Source: Pedobacter sp. WC2423 (GTDB taxonomy: Bacteria; Bacteroidota; Bacteroidia; Sphingobacteriales; Sphingobacteriaceae). Taken from it: a stretch of DNA of 64,000 nucleotides. Of this stretch, positions 53,377 to 60,352 are shown in pieces. A program made the position numbers and the translations under genes. The notes under the pieces were generated by a model. That model ran no database searches and was not told where the DNA came from. It saw only the letters and a list, made by a program, of their open reading frames with translations. How positions within the stretch are numbered: the stretch's first letter is position 1; each line of letters starts with the position of its first letter. The stretch covers positions 4,402,001 through 4,466,000 of the forward strand of contig NZ_CP162005.1 of NCBI RefSeq assembly GCF_040822065.1, read 5' to 3'.

Positions 53377-54087
53377 TTAATCCTTTTCGTAAGAGCGCTT
53401 TTCCTTTTTAGTTTCTTCTTTACCTGCCACACAAATTACGAACTCACCTTTTAAAATATTGTTTTCAAAGTGTGATTTTATTTCTACCAGTGTACCTCTA
53501 ACGGTTTCTTCATACATTTTAGTCAGCTCCCTGCTTACTGAAGCTTGTCTTTCTTCTCCAAAAAACTGGGCGAATTCTTCCAGTGTTTTTAATAAACGGT
53601 GCGGACTTTCATAAAGGACGATTGTTCGCTCTTCGTCAGCAAGTTTCTTCAAACGGGTTTGTCTGCCCTTTTTAACAGGAAGAAATCCTTCAAAAACAAA
53701 TGAATCTGTAGGTAGACCTGAGTTGACGAGTGCAGGTACAAAAGCAGTTGCACCTGGTAAACATTCTACCGGTAAATCATTTTTTAACACTTCTCTGACC
53801 AGAAAGAAGCCCGGATCGGAGATCGCAGGTGTTCCGGCATCCGAAATCAGCGCTACATTTTTGCCTTCCTTCAGAAACTTAATAATTTCTGAAGTAGCCT
53901 TGTGCTCATTGTGCTGGTGATGCGAATACGCTTTTTTATCAATGCTGAAATGCTTCAGTAAAGGCGCACTTGTACGGGTATCCTCAGCCAGGATAACATC
54001 TGCTTCCTTTAAAACGCGGACAGCCCTGAAAGTCATATCTTCCAGATTGCCGATTGGTGTAGGAACCAGAAATAGTTTACCGCCCAT
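53377..54087 (-). CDS. rsmI: 16S rRNA (cytidine-1402-2'-O)-methyltransferase RsmI
   Basis: 236 residues from the ATG at 54087 (GGKLFLVPTPIGNLEDMTFRAV, as in the family); a TTG at 54099 is less likely. Motifs LAEDTRTSAPLLKHF, LISDAGTPAISDPGF and EGFLPVKKGRQ are diagnostic. RsmI methylates the ribose of C1402 in the ribosomal P site. It is divergent from serS with 44 bases between starts. A weak hairpin (53335-53367) follows. Confidence 0.95.
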   Translation of the reverse strand: MGGKLFLVPTPIGNLEDMTFRAVRVLKEADVILAEDTRTSAPLLKHFSIDKKAYSHHQHNEHKATSEIIKFLKEGKNVALISDAGTPAISDPGFFLVREVLKNDLPVECLPGATAFVPALVNSGLPTDSFVFEGFLPVKKGRQTRLKKLADEERTIVLYESPHRLLKTLEEFAQFFGEERQASVSRELTKMYEETVRGTLVEIKSHFENNILKGEFVICVAGKEETKKEKRSYEKD

Positions 54088-54107
54088 AGTATTCTCCAAA
54101 CTCTTGT

Positions 54108-54115
54108 TATATTTG
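54108..54115 (+). promoter_or_regulatory. -7-like promoter element for serS
   Basis: TATATTTG matches TAnnTTTG exactly and ends 16 bases upstream of the ATG of serS, in the 44-base gap to divergent rsmI. No -33 TTG is evident at normal spacing. Confidence 0.45.
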
Positions 54116-54131
54116 TTAAAAAAATTAAATA

Positions 54132-55403
54132 ATGCTGCAAGTTAACTATATCCGCGAAAATAGAGAGAAAGTTTTAGAACGCTTAGGCGTCCGTAATTTC
54201 AAACAACCTGAACTGGTTGATGAAATTATCAAATTAGATGAAGAACGCAGACAGACTCAAACTTCGCTGGATAACTTATCCGCAATTGCAAATGCCAATG
54301 CTAAACAGGTTGGTGAACTGATGCGAAGTGGTAAAAAAGAGGAAGCCGAAGCAATTAAAGCAGAGACTACTTCTAATAAAGAACATATCAAAACCCTTTC
54401 AGATCAATTGAATGTGGTAGAACAGCATTTATACAATGCATTAGTACAACTGCCTAACTTACCTGGTGAACTGGTTCCTGCGGGCGCTACACCAGAGGAG
54501 AATGAAGTGGTACTGACGCATGGTGCGCCTGCTGAACTGCATGGAAAAGCTTTGCCACACTGGGAGCTGACTACCAAATATGATATTATAGATTTTGAAC
54601 TGGGTACTAAAATTACCGGTGCAGGTTTTCCTGTGTACAAAGGTAAAGGAGCCCGTTTACAGCGCGCACTGATTAACTTCTTCCTGGACCGTGCTACCGA
54701 TCAGGGTTACAGAGAAATGCAGGTGCCTTTGATGATCAACGAAGCTTCAGGTTTCGGAACAGGTCAGCTGCCTGATAAAGAAGGACAGATGTATCATTCT
54801 ACAGTAGATAACCTTTTTCTGATCCCTACTGCCGAAGTTCCTGTGACTAACCTTTACCGTGACGTCATTTTAAAAGAAGAAGAATTACCTGTTAAAAATA
54901 CAGCCTATACTCCTTGTTTCCGTCGTGAGGCAGGATCATACGGAGCGCATGTACGTGGCTTAAACAGGTTGCACCAGTTTGATAAAGTGGAATTGGTACA
55001 AGTGGTACACCCGGATAAATCTTACGAAGTGCTGGAGGAAATGAGTGCTTATGTACAGTCTTTACTGAAAGATTTAGGCTTACACTTCCGCGTATTGCGT
55101 TTATGTGGTGGTGATATGGGCTTTACTTCAGCAATGACGTATGACATGGAAGTATGGAGTGCGGCGCAACAACGCTGGCTGGAAGTTTCTTCTGTTTCTA
55201 ACTTCGAATCTTTCCAGACTAACCGTTTGAAATTAAGATTCAAAGGAAACGGCGGAAAAACGCAATTGGCGCATACTTTAAATGGTAGTGCTTTAGCTTT
55301 ACCACGTATTGTCGCTGCTATCCTGGAAAACTATCAAACAGAAGATGGCATTATCATTCCAGAAGTTTTAGTAAAATATACTGGATTCGATCGTATAGAT
55401 TAA
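54132..55403 (+). CDS. serS: Seryl-tRNA synthetase
   Basis: 423 residues. An N-terminal coiled-coil arm (about 25-105) that reads tRNA-Ser is followed by the class II catalytic core: motif 2 RNRIP-like TPCFRREAGSYG with Arg, LHQFDKVELVQV, and motif 3 GSALALPRIVAAILENYQ. It charges tRNA-Ser and tRNA-Sec if present. It is transcribed on its own, divergent from rsmI, and followed by a terminator. Confidence 0.97.
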   Translation: MLQVNYIRENREKVLERLGVRNFKQPELVDEIIKLDEERRQTQTSLDNLSAIANANAKQVGELMRSGKKEEAEAIKAETTSNKEHIKTLSDQLNVVEQHLYNALVQLPNLPGELVPAGATPEENEVVLTHGAPAELHGKALPHWELTTKYDIIDFELGTKITGAGFPVYKGKGARLQRALINFFLDRATDQGYREMQVPLMINEASGFGTGQLPDKEGQMYHSTVDNLFLIPTAEVPVTNLYRDVILKEEELPVKNTAYTPCFRREAGSYGAHVRGLNRLHQFDKVELVQVVHPDKSYEVLEEMSAYVQSLLKDLGLHFRVLRLCGGDMGFTSAMTYDMEVWSAAQQRWLEVSSVSNFESFQTNRLKLRFKGNGGKTQLAHTLNGSALALPRIVAAILENYQTEDGIIIPEVLVKYTGFDRID

Positions 55404-55424
55404 TCTTTTTTAAAAGCCTTAATC

Positions 55425-55474
55425 AAAAGCAAAAAGCCGCTTTATCATTTAAGATAAAGTGGCTTTTTGCTTTT
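55425..55474 (+). terminator. Intrinsic terminator after serS
   Basis: A 22-bp stem (arms 55425-55446 and 55453-55474, core AAAAGCC...GGCTTTT, one G-T pair) with a 6-base loop and T-rich right arm. It lies 21 bases past the serS stop. Confidence 0.9.
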
Positions 55475-55481
55475 GTTACGC

Positions 55482-55489
55482 TATATTTG
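55482..55489 (+). promoter_or_regulatory. -7-like element just upstream of amidohydrolase
   Basis: TATATTTG fits TAnnTTTG and ends only three bases before the ATG at 55493, which would give a leaderless or near-leaderless message. The fit is exact; function is inferred. Confidence 0.35.
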
Positions 55490-55492
55490 AGT

Positions 55493-56860
55493 ATGAAATT
55501 CACGTTTTCTCTGCTTTTACTAACGCTTGCTTTATTTGCCCGCAGCCAGTCCGGTAAATATGATCTGGTGATCAGCCATGCCCGGGTATTAGCGGTCAGA
55601 TCGGGAGAGATATTAAATGATCAGACGCTGCTGATTAAAGACGGGAAAATTGTGGATATCATAAACTCCCGGAAGAAAATCGTTGGGAATAAGAACATGG
55701 ATGCTAATGGCCGGTTAGTTACTCCCGGCTTCATCGATACGCATATACATCCAACAGATGTTTTTGGCGATTATGAAAATGCCCCTGAATTTCTGGCTCA
55801 GGACTCCCTGGAGTATCTTCGTCATAAATTATCAAATGCTTATCTGCCTTATGGTACAACAACAGCATTAATATTAGGGCAACCTGAAAAATGGCTCACC
55901 CCAATTCTTGACTGGCAAAAGCATCCTGCACCTCAATACACTGACTTTTATACAAGTGGCGCTGCTTTAATCTCCGATGAAGAACGAACTCCCTATATAG
56001 GACATGTGGAACTGGAGAATCCGGAGAAAGCAAGGGCTAAAATACTCGAATATTACCGGCTGGGAATTAAACATATCAAATTATACTACCGGATACGAAA
56101 ACCTGAAGCCGAAGCTGTTTTAAAGATTGCAGATAGTCTTGGAATGATAACTTATGGTCATATAGGAGATTTTGGTACCCGTCACCTGCACATCGGACAA
56201 GCTTTAAAAATGGGACTGATTAATTATGAACACCTGGTGACGCTGGGCACTGGTATTCTGACGGAAAAAGAATACAGGCAGTTTGAAACGGAATTTGCCT
56301 CGAACTATGGCACGGCCGATACAGAATCCAAGGTACTGGAAATGTTCATGGAGGCATTCAGCTATATAGACCAGCACGAAAAGCATAAAATGGAGGCCTT
56401 AATTGATAGTCTTGCAATCCGGCATGCTACTTTTTCAACAACGATACAAAGAATGTACGAACAGTTTCAGCCTACTTACTTTACGCAGCCTGCCGATAAG
56501 TTGCTGACCGAAGTGCAGCTTAAGCGCTGCAAAGAAAATTTTGCTGTTTTAATGAAATATGCAAAGTTAATGAATGACAAAGGTATTAAACTGCGTATCG
56601 GTACAGATGGGATTAATGGAGGAAAGGCGCTGATCTCTGAACTTATTATGATGACCGGATATGGGTTTTCAGTAGCCGATGTTTTTAAAATAGCTACTTA
56701 CAACGGGGCAGAAGCCATCGGAATCGCAGGCACAGTGGGTACCGTTGAAAAAGGCAAACAAGCAGATTTAATTATCTGGGATAAAAGTCCGTTTGAAAAC
56801 CCCGCAAACTTCAGTGCAACAAGAACAATTATAAAAAGTGGCGTTGAATATAAAGACTAA
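55493..56860 (+). CDS. Secreted amidohydrolase-family protein
   Basis: 455 residues from the ATG at 55493. A signal peptide (MKFTFSLLLLTLALFARSQ) is followed by the amidohydrolase barrel: HIHPTDVFG with the HxH metal pair, HIKLYYRIRKPEA (the Lys of the motif), YGHIGDFGTRHLH and INYEHLV for the metal His, and GTDGINGG for the catalytic Asp. C-terminal A/VGTVEKGKQADLIIWD is the usual closing strand. It hydrolyses an amide or related bond, likely in the periplasm; the substrate is unknown. It ends at a hairpin shared with the opposite gene. Confidence 0.88.
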   Translation: MKFTFSLLLLTLALFARSQSGKYDLVISHARVLAVRSGEILNDQTLLIKDGKIVDIINSRKKIVGNKNMDANGRLVTPGFIDTHIHPTDVFGDYENAPEFLAQDSLEYLRHKLSNAYLPYGTTTALILGQPEKWLTPILDWQKHPAPQYTDFYTSGAALISDEERTPYIGHVELENPEKARAKILEYYRLGIKHIKLYYRIRKPEAEAVLKIADSLGMITYGHIGDFGTRHLHIGQALKMGLINYEHLVTLGTGILTEKEYRQFETEFASNYGTADTESKVLEMFMEAFSYIDQHEKHKMEALIDSLAIRHATFSTTIQRMYEQFQPTYFTQPADKLLTEVQLKRCKENFAVLMKYAKLMNDKGIKLRIGTDGINGGKALISELIMMTGYGFSVADVFKIATYNGAEAIGIAGTVGTVEKGKQADLIIWDKSPFENPANFSATRTIIKSGVEYKD

Positions 56861-56873
56861 TAGTCATGAAATA

Positions 56874-56910
56874 GAAAAGCGGATGTTTCCTAAAGAAACA
56901 CCCGCTTTTC
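56874..56910. terminator. Bidirectional terminator
   Basis: GAAAAGCGGATGTTTC (56874-56889) pairs with GAAACACCCGCTTTTC (56895-56910) apart from one A-C mismatch, loop CTAAA. A/T-rich arms give U tracts both ways. It ends the amidohydrolase gene (plus) and the small secreted protein gene (minus). Confidence 0.88.
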
Positions 56911-56929
56911 TTGAAGTTAACCTGGTTGA

Positions 56930-57241
56930 TTATAAAATCAGGATTAATAATAAGATGATGATAATAATTGCACCAACAGAAAGATAAACACCTCCACCCA
57001 TAGCACGGGCTTCTTTTTTCATCGTTCTTAACTCTTTGCGCAATTCTTTTTTCTCAGCTCTTGACAAATTAGACTTGTCCATAGCTTTGATTTCTTCCAC
57101 ACGGTTAGTGATTCTTTCTAACTGAACTTTTTGCTCAGCAGTCATTTCAACTTTGTCTTTAACTGTTGTAGCAGCAGAGACCGTGTTAACACTTAATCCT
57201 ACAACGAAGATTAACAAGAATGAGTAGATTAATTTTTTCAT
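56930..57241 (-). CDS. Small secreted/membrane protein, unknown function
   Basis: 103 residues: a signal-like N-terminus (MKKLIYSFLLIFVVGLSVNTVSA), a charged Lys/Glu-rich helix (about 28-82), and a C-terminal hydrophobic helix (about 86-103, IIIIILLLILIL). A topology with a periplasmic helix and a membrane anchor is inferred. No named domain. Similar short proteins are frequent in Pedobacter-type genomes. It is separated from the SIMPL gene by a terminator and probably has its own promoter. Confidence 0.7.
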   Translation of the reverse strand: MKKLIYSFLLIFVVGLSVNTVSAATTVKDKVEMTAEQKVQLERITNRVEEIKAMDKSNLSRAEKKELRKELRTMKKEARAMGGGVYLSVGAIIIIILLLILIL

Positions 57242-57287
57242 GGTTATAATTTAAATTGTGTGGTTATTGACAGACTCAAGGTATAAC

Positions 57288-57316
57288 AAAAAACCTACCA
57301 AATTGTTGGTAGGTTT
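57288..57316 (-). terminator. Intrinsic terminator after SIMPL gene
   Basis: An 11-bp perfect stem (AAACCTACCAA/TTGGTAGGTTT) with loop ATTG, followed on the minus strand by six T. It lies about 110 bases after the SIMPL gene stop. Confidence 0.88.
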
Positions 57317-57424
57317 CCCGTGCGTGCCTGAATGGACAATTATTAATGTATTATCTAAATTGATAACAATCAAAAATAATAAATAGGTAGTCAGATTTTA
57401 ATATACTGTATACAGTAATGGTCA

Positions 57425-58129
57425 CTATTTAATTTCGAAAACGGTATTCATTACATAGCTTAATTTAATCTTCTTGAAATCGATTTCCGGTGCAGAGCCG
57501 CCAGCATCTTCAGCCATAGCAGATTTCATCATCAACATTCCACTTGCACGGTAAACCGGGAAGTTCTCATTACCCTGTTCCTGGATATCAATTACACTAC
57601 CCAATTGATTACCTAAAGCTTCAACCAGGTAAGTCGCTTTTGTTTTAGCAGCCTGTAATGCTTTAATTTTCAAATCTTTCTTTAAAGCTTCAATTTTAGA
57701 ATAATCATAACTATCAATATTAGTATAAGCTACTCCTTTAGGATCTACCGAACCAATGATTTCATTCCACTTGTTCAGGTCAGTAACCTTCAAACGATAT
57801 TGTTTGCTCACTAAGAAATCAGGATTTTTCTTTTTCTCCGGTGCGGTATTGAAACTTGATAAACTATTGATCATTAAATTCTCTTTAGGAATGCCAGCAG
57901 CCTGGATAGCTTTATATAACTGATTCTCTAAATCCGTAATATCCACTTTTTTCTTGCTGTTACCATCTTTCAGATATTCTTTCAGCGAAATGCTCAAATA
58001 AATAATATCCGGGGTAACTTCCGTTTCAGCTGTTCCGCTAACGGTGATCTTTTTGCGTAAATCTACTTGCTGAGCCATAGCACTAACACTCATTAAGGTA
58101 GCAAAGGCAAAGACGAATAACTTTCTCAT
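57425..58129 (-). CDS. SIMPL (DUF541)-domain periplasmic protein
   Basis: 234 residues. A signal peptide (MRKLFVFAFATLMSVSAMAQ) is followed by a SIMPL domain: ITVSGTAETEVTPDIIYLSISL at the start, YRLKVTDLNKWNEII in the middle, KIKALQAAKTKATYLVEALGNQLG and a final strand. The family is periplasmic and oligomeric, of largely unknown role; some members respond to oxidative stress. The sequence is normal in length. It stands alone on the minus strand; a TACTGTATACAGTA palindrome at 57404-57417 lies just past its stop. Confidence 0.88.
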   Translation of the reverse strand: MRKLFVFAFATLMSVSAMAQQVDLRKKITVSGTAETEVTPDIIYLSISLKEYLKDGNSKKKVDITDLENQLYKAIQAAGIPKENLMINSLSSFNTAPEKKKNPDFLVSKQYRLKVTDLNKWNEIIGSVDPKGVAYTNIDSYDYSKIEALKKDLKIKALQAAKTKATYLVEALGNQLGSVIDIQEQGNENFPVYRASGMLMMKSAMAEDAGGSAPEIDFKKIKLSYVMNTVFEIK

Positions 58130-58386
58130 AATAATTTTCTATTTGTGTGTATTTACAGATTAGATGTAAAAACCATGCCGATTCCATAATAATAATGGAA
58201 GAATTTTAATTTCCTGCAAATTAAGAATATTCCCTCAGTCGGGCTTTATTTATTTTGTTCATAAAAATCACCTGTGAATCAGTCACTTTATATCATCACA
58301 AAGCTGCTTTCCTGATTCAATACTCCAGCAACAGATTCACAATTAATTATTATTCTTTACCTTGAATCAATAATACAAGAATAGCA

Positions 58387-59025
58387 TTGGAAAATACCAG
58401 ACAACCAACCCCCAGAGAATTAATCACAACAAGTATAACTGAAACTCTGCTGGAGCCCTTAACCCAATCAGGATTTACATTTTCCAAAAGTTCCCTAATC
58501 TTCAAAAAGAACTCCAGTGACTTCACCCAGACCATTAGCTTTCAACTTAACCGTCATAATGAAACCGGTATATCGGCAGAATTCTGGACAATATGGAACA
58601 TAACTTCAAAAGCATATTCAAAATGGTACAAAGCCAACTACGGAACCAGGCCCCTCAATGACCACGTATTTACCGAACCGGATTGGAATATCGAAAACTG
58701 GGAGTTCCCGGTCATCAACAACAAGCAAGAATCCCATTTCCAAATCATAGAAGAAACGCAAAGGCCAGAAGTATTGACGATCCTGAAAAACAATATCCTT
58801 AACATTGGAATACCTGCCCTGAACTATTTCTCCAACTGGGAAAATGCGGCCAATAACCTCCTCTCAAAAAACAGCGACCACCACAAAGCCAGTGATTTCT
58901 TTCAGCTTGCTGGTAACCCCGAAAAATCACTTTTAGCCTTACAACAAGGTTTGAATTATTGGAAACAACATCCAAACGCCTCAAACCCCGAACACCTGGA
59001 AGAAATCCATAAACGCCTCTCTTAA
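58387..59025 (+). CDS. DUF4304-like hypothetical protein
   Basis: 212 residues from a TTG at 58387; no Met lies in the first 100 residues. It contains a DUF4304-like part (SITETLLEPLTQSGFTFSKSSLIFKKNSSDFTQTISFQLNRHN, then GISAEFWTIWNITSKAY), and C-terminal helices. No signal peptide. DUF4304 proteins have no assigned function. Reading frame, codon choice and an isolated position suggest a real gene, but the start is uncertain. Confidence 0.6.
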   Translation: MENTRQPTPRELITTSITETLLEPLTQSGFTFSKSSLIFKKNSSDFTQTISFQLNRHNETGISAEFWTIWNITSKAYSKWYKANYGTRPLNDHVFTEPDWNIENWEFPVINNKQESHFQIIEETQRPEVLTILKNNILNIGIPALNYFSNWENAANNLLSKNSDHHKASDFFQLAGNPEKSLLALQQGLNYWKQHPNASNPEHLEEIHKRLS

Positions 59026-59077
59026 TAGCTCTAAAGCATCCAGCCATTGACCTAATTTTTCTTTCTGCTTTTTCTTC

Positions 59078-59108
<31 letters not shown>

Positions 59109-59202
59109 CCCAACCAGTCAACCAACAAAAAAAATACCTTTTCAACCTGATTCCATCTTTCACAAGGGCAATACCTTTTTTTAATCTCCAACAAGGTGTG
59201 AT

Positions 59203-59294
59203 AAATCAAAAAACAGGGAACATAGTTTTACGGGCATTAGGATCCTCGCAGAGGGAACGCGCGCCCGCAAAACTATGTTCCCTGTTTTTGATTT
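59203..59294. repeat. Long hairpin with conserved apical loop, copy 2
   Basis: Outer arms 59203-59229 and 59269-59294 pair over 26 bp with one bulged A, then an A-C mismatch (59230/59268), a 5-bp stem CGGGC/GCCCG and a 27-nt apex (59236-59262). The apex is the reverse complement of copy 1 at 26 of 27 positions: ATTAGGAT, CCTC, triloop GCA, GAGG, GAACGCGC. The inner stem shows one compensated pair change (T-A to G-C). The outer stem sequence differs entirely from copy 1. Confidence 0.95.
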
Positions 59295-59310
59295 CCCCCT
59301 CCACAACCCC

Positions 59311-59343
59311 AAAAAAAAGGCTTTCCCCTTAGAGAAAGCCTTT
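59311..59343 (-). terminator. Intrinsic terminator of lspA
   Basis: A 10-bp stem (AAAGGCTTTC/GAAAGCCTTT) with an 8-base loop, and on the minus strand a run of eight T. It lies about 20 bases past the lspA stop. Confidence 0.92.
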
Positions 59344-59361
59344 CCATTAGTTTAAAAGTCT

Positions 59362-59964
59362 TTAATCTTCAACCACCTCATTATTCGGCCCGATTTCTTC
59401 CTTCACCTCTTCCTTAAAATATTTTTTCTGGAAGATCAGGATAGCGATCACCCCAACAGATATGGCAGCATCTGCAACGTTGAACACCGGTCTGAAGAAA
59501 ATGTAGTCTTCCCCACCCCATACAGGCACCCATTTAGGAAAGATGCCTTCCAGTATCGGAAAGTAAAACATATCTACTACGCGGCCGTGAAACAGCGTAG
59601 AATAACCATATATCTTACCATAAGCTACAGAGTCAATAATATTACCCAGTGCACCTGCAAAAATCAGGGCCACATTCAGGACGAGCCCTCTGTGGTATTT
59701 ATTTTTCACCAGGTAATACAGGCCATAGCCAATTGCCGCTACCGCAGCAATTCTGAATAATGATAAAGCCAGTTTTCCGAATTCACCACCAAACTCCATT
59801 CCGAAGGCCATTCCATTGTTCTCCGTAAAATGTATAATGAACCAGTTGCCAATAATTTTGAACTCCTGACCCACATACATATTAGTTTTAATCCAGGTCT
59901 TCAGCACCTGATCCACTAAAAGGACCAGGAAGATAACCAGCAAAGGTTTAGAATAGCCTTTCAT
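59362..59964 (-). CDS. lspA: Lipoprotein signal peptidase LspA
   Basis: 200 residues with four transmembrane helices. The catalytic Asp pair is in GALGNIIDSVAYG and FNVADAAISVG, with the conserved FTENNGMAFG in the first loop. LspA cuts the signal peptide from prolipoproteins after lipidation. Its ATG shares one base with the TAA of the TraR/DksA gene upstream, so the two are co-transcribed and probably coupled. A charged C-terminal tail extends about 15 residues. Confidence 0.95.
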   Translation of the reverse strand: MKGYSKPLLVIFLVLLVDQVLKTWIKTNMYVGQEFKIIGNWFIIHFTENNGMAFGMEFGGEFGKLALSLFRIAAVAAIGYGLYYLVKNKYHRGLVLNVALIFAGALGNIIDSVAYGKIYGYSTLFHGRVVDMFYFPILEGIFPKWVPVWGGEDYIFFRPVFNVADAAISVGVIAILIFQKKYFKEEVKEEIGPNNEVVED

Positions 59965-60347
59965 TATGCTTGTTTCAATTTGGCTTCCATACTTAAAGTT
60001 GCATGAGGTACAGCGCGCAAACGTTCTTTTTGGATCAATTTACCAGTTTCGCGGCAAATACCATAAGTTTTGTTTTCAATACGTACCAAAGCAGCTTCTA
60101 AATTCTCAATGAATTTTTTCTGACGTGCAGCTAATTGATTTAATTGCTCTTTCTCCAATGTGGCCGAACCATCTTCCAAAGTCTTGTAAGTACCAGAAGT
60201 ATCTTCTGTACCATTAGAATTCGGGCTGCTCAAAGAATTTGTTAAGTTGAGAAATTCCTCTCTCGCCATACGCAGTTTATCCTGGATTAGTTCTTTAAAT
60301 TCTTGTAGCTCGTTATCTGAGTAACGGGTTTTTGTAGGTTTTTCCAT
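59964..60347 (-). CDS. TraR/DksA-family protein with a degenerate zinc finger
   Basis: 127 residues. An N-terminal coiled coil (about 10-100) precedes the DksA-like finger region YGICRETGKLIQKERLRAVPHATLS. Only one Cys remains (in GICR), whereas DksA/TraR carry four, so no classic zinc site is possible. The coiled-coil tip acidic residues are not clearly kept. It lies one base overlapped with lspA and five bases after ileS, in an ileS-dksA-lspA block. Bacteroidota members I recall share this Cys-poor form. Likely a structural variant of the transcription-factor family; function unproved. Confidence 0.82.
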   Translation of the reverse strand: MEKPTKTRYSDNELQEFKELIQDKLRMAREEFLNLTNSLSSPNSNGTEDTSGTYKTLEDGSATLEKEQLNQLAARQKKFIENLEAALVRIENKTYGICRETGKLIQKERLRAVPHATLSMEAKLKQA

Positions 60348-60352
60348 ATTAA

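Noticed and set aside
57404..57417. Perfect palindrome TACTGTATACAGTA resembling a LexA box
   Set aside because: E. coli LexA boxes have CTGT and ACAG eight bases apart; here the gap is two, and it lies 3' of the SIMPL gene rather than in a promoter.
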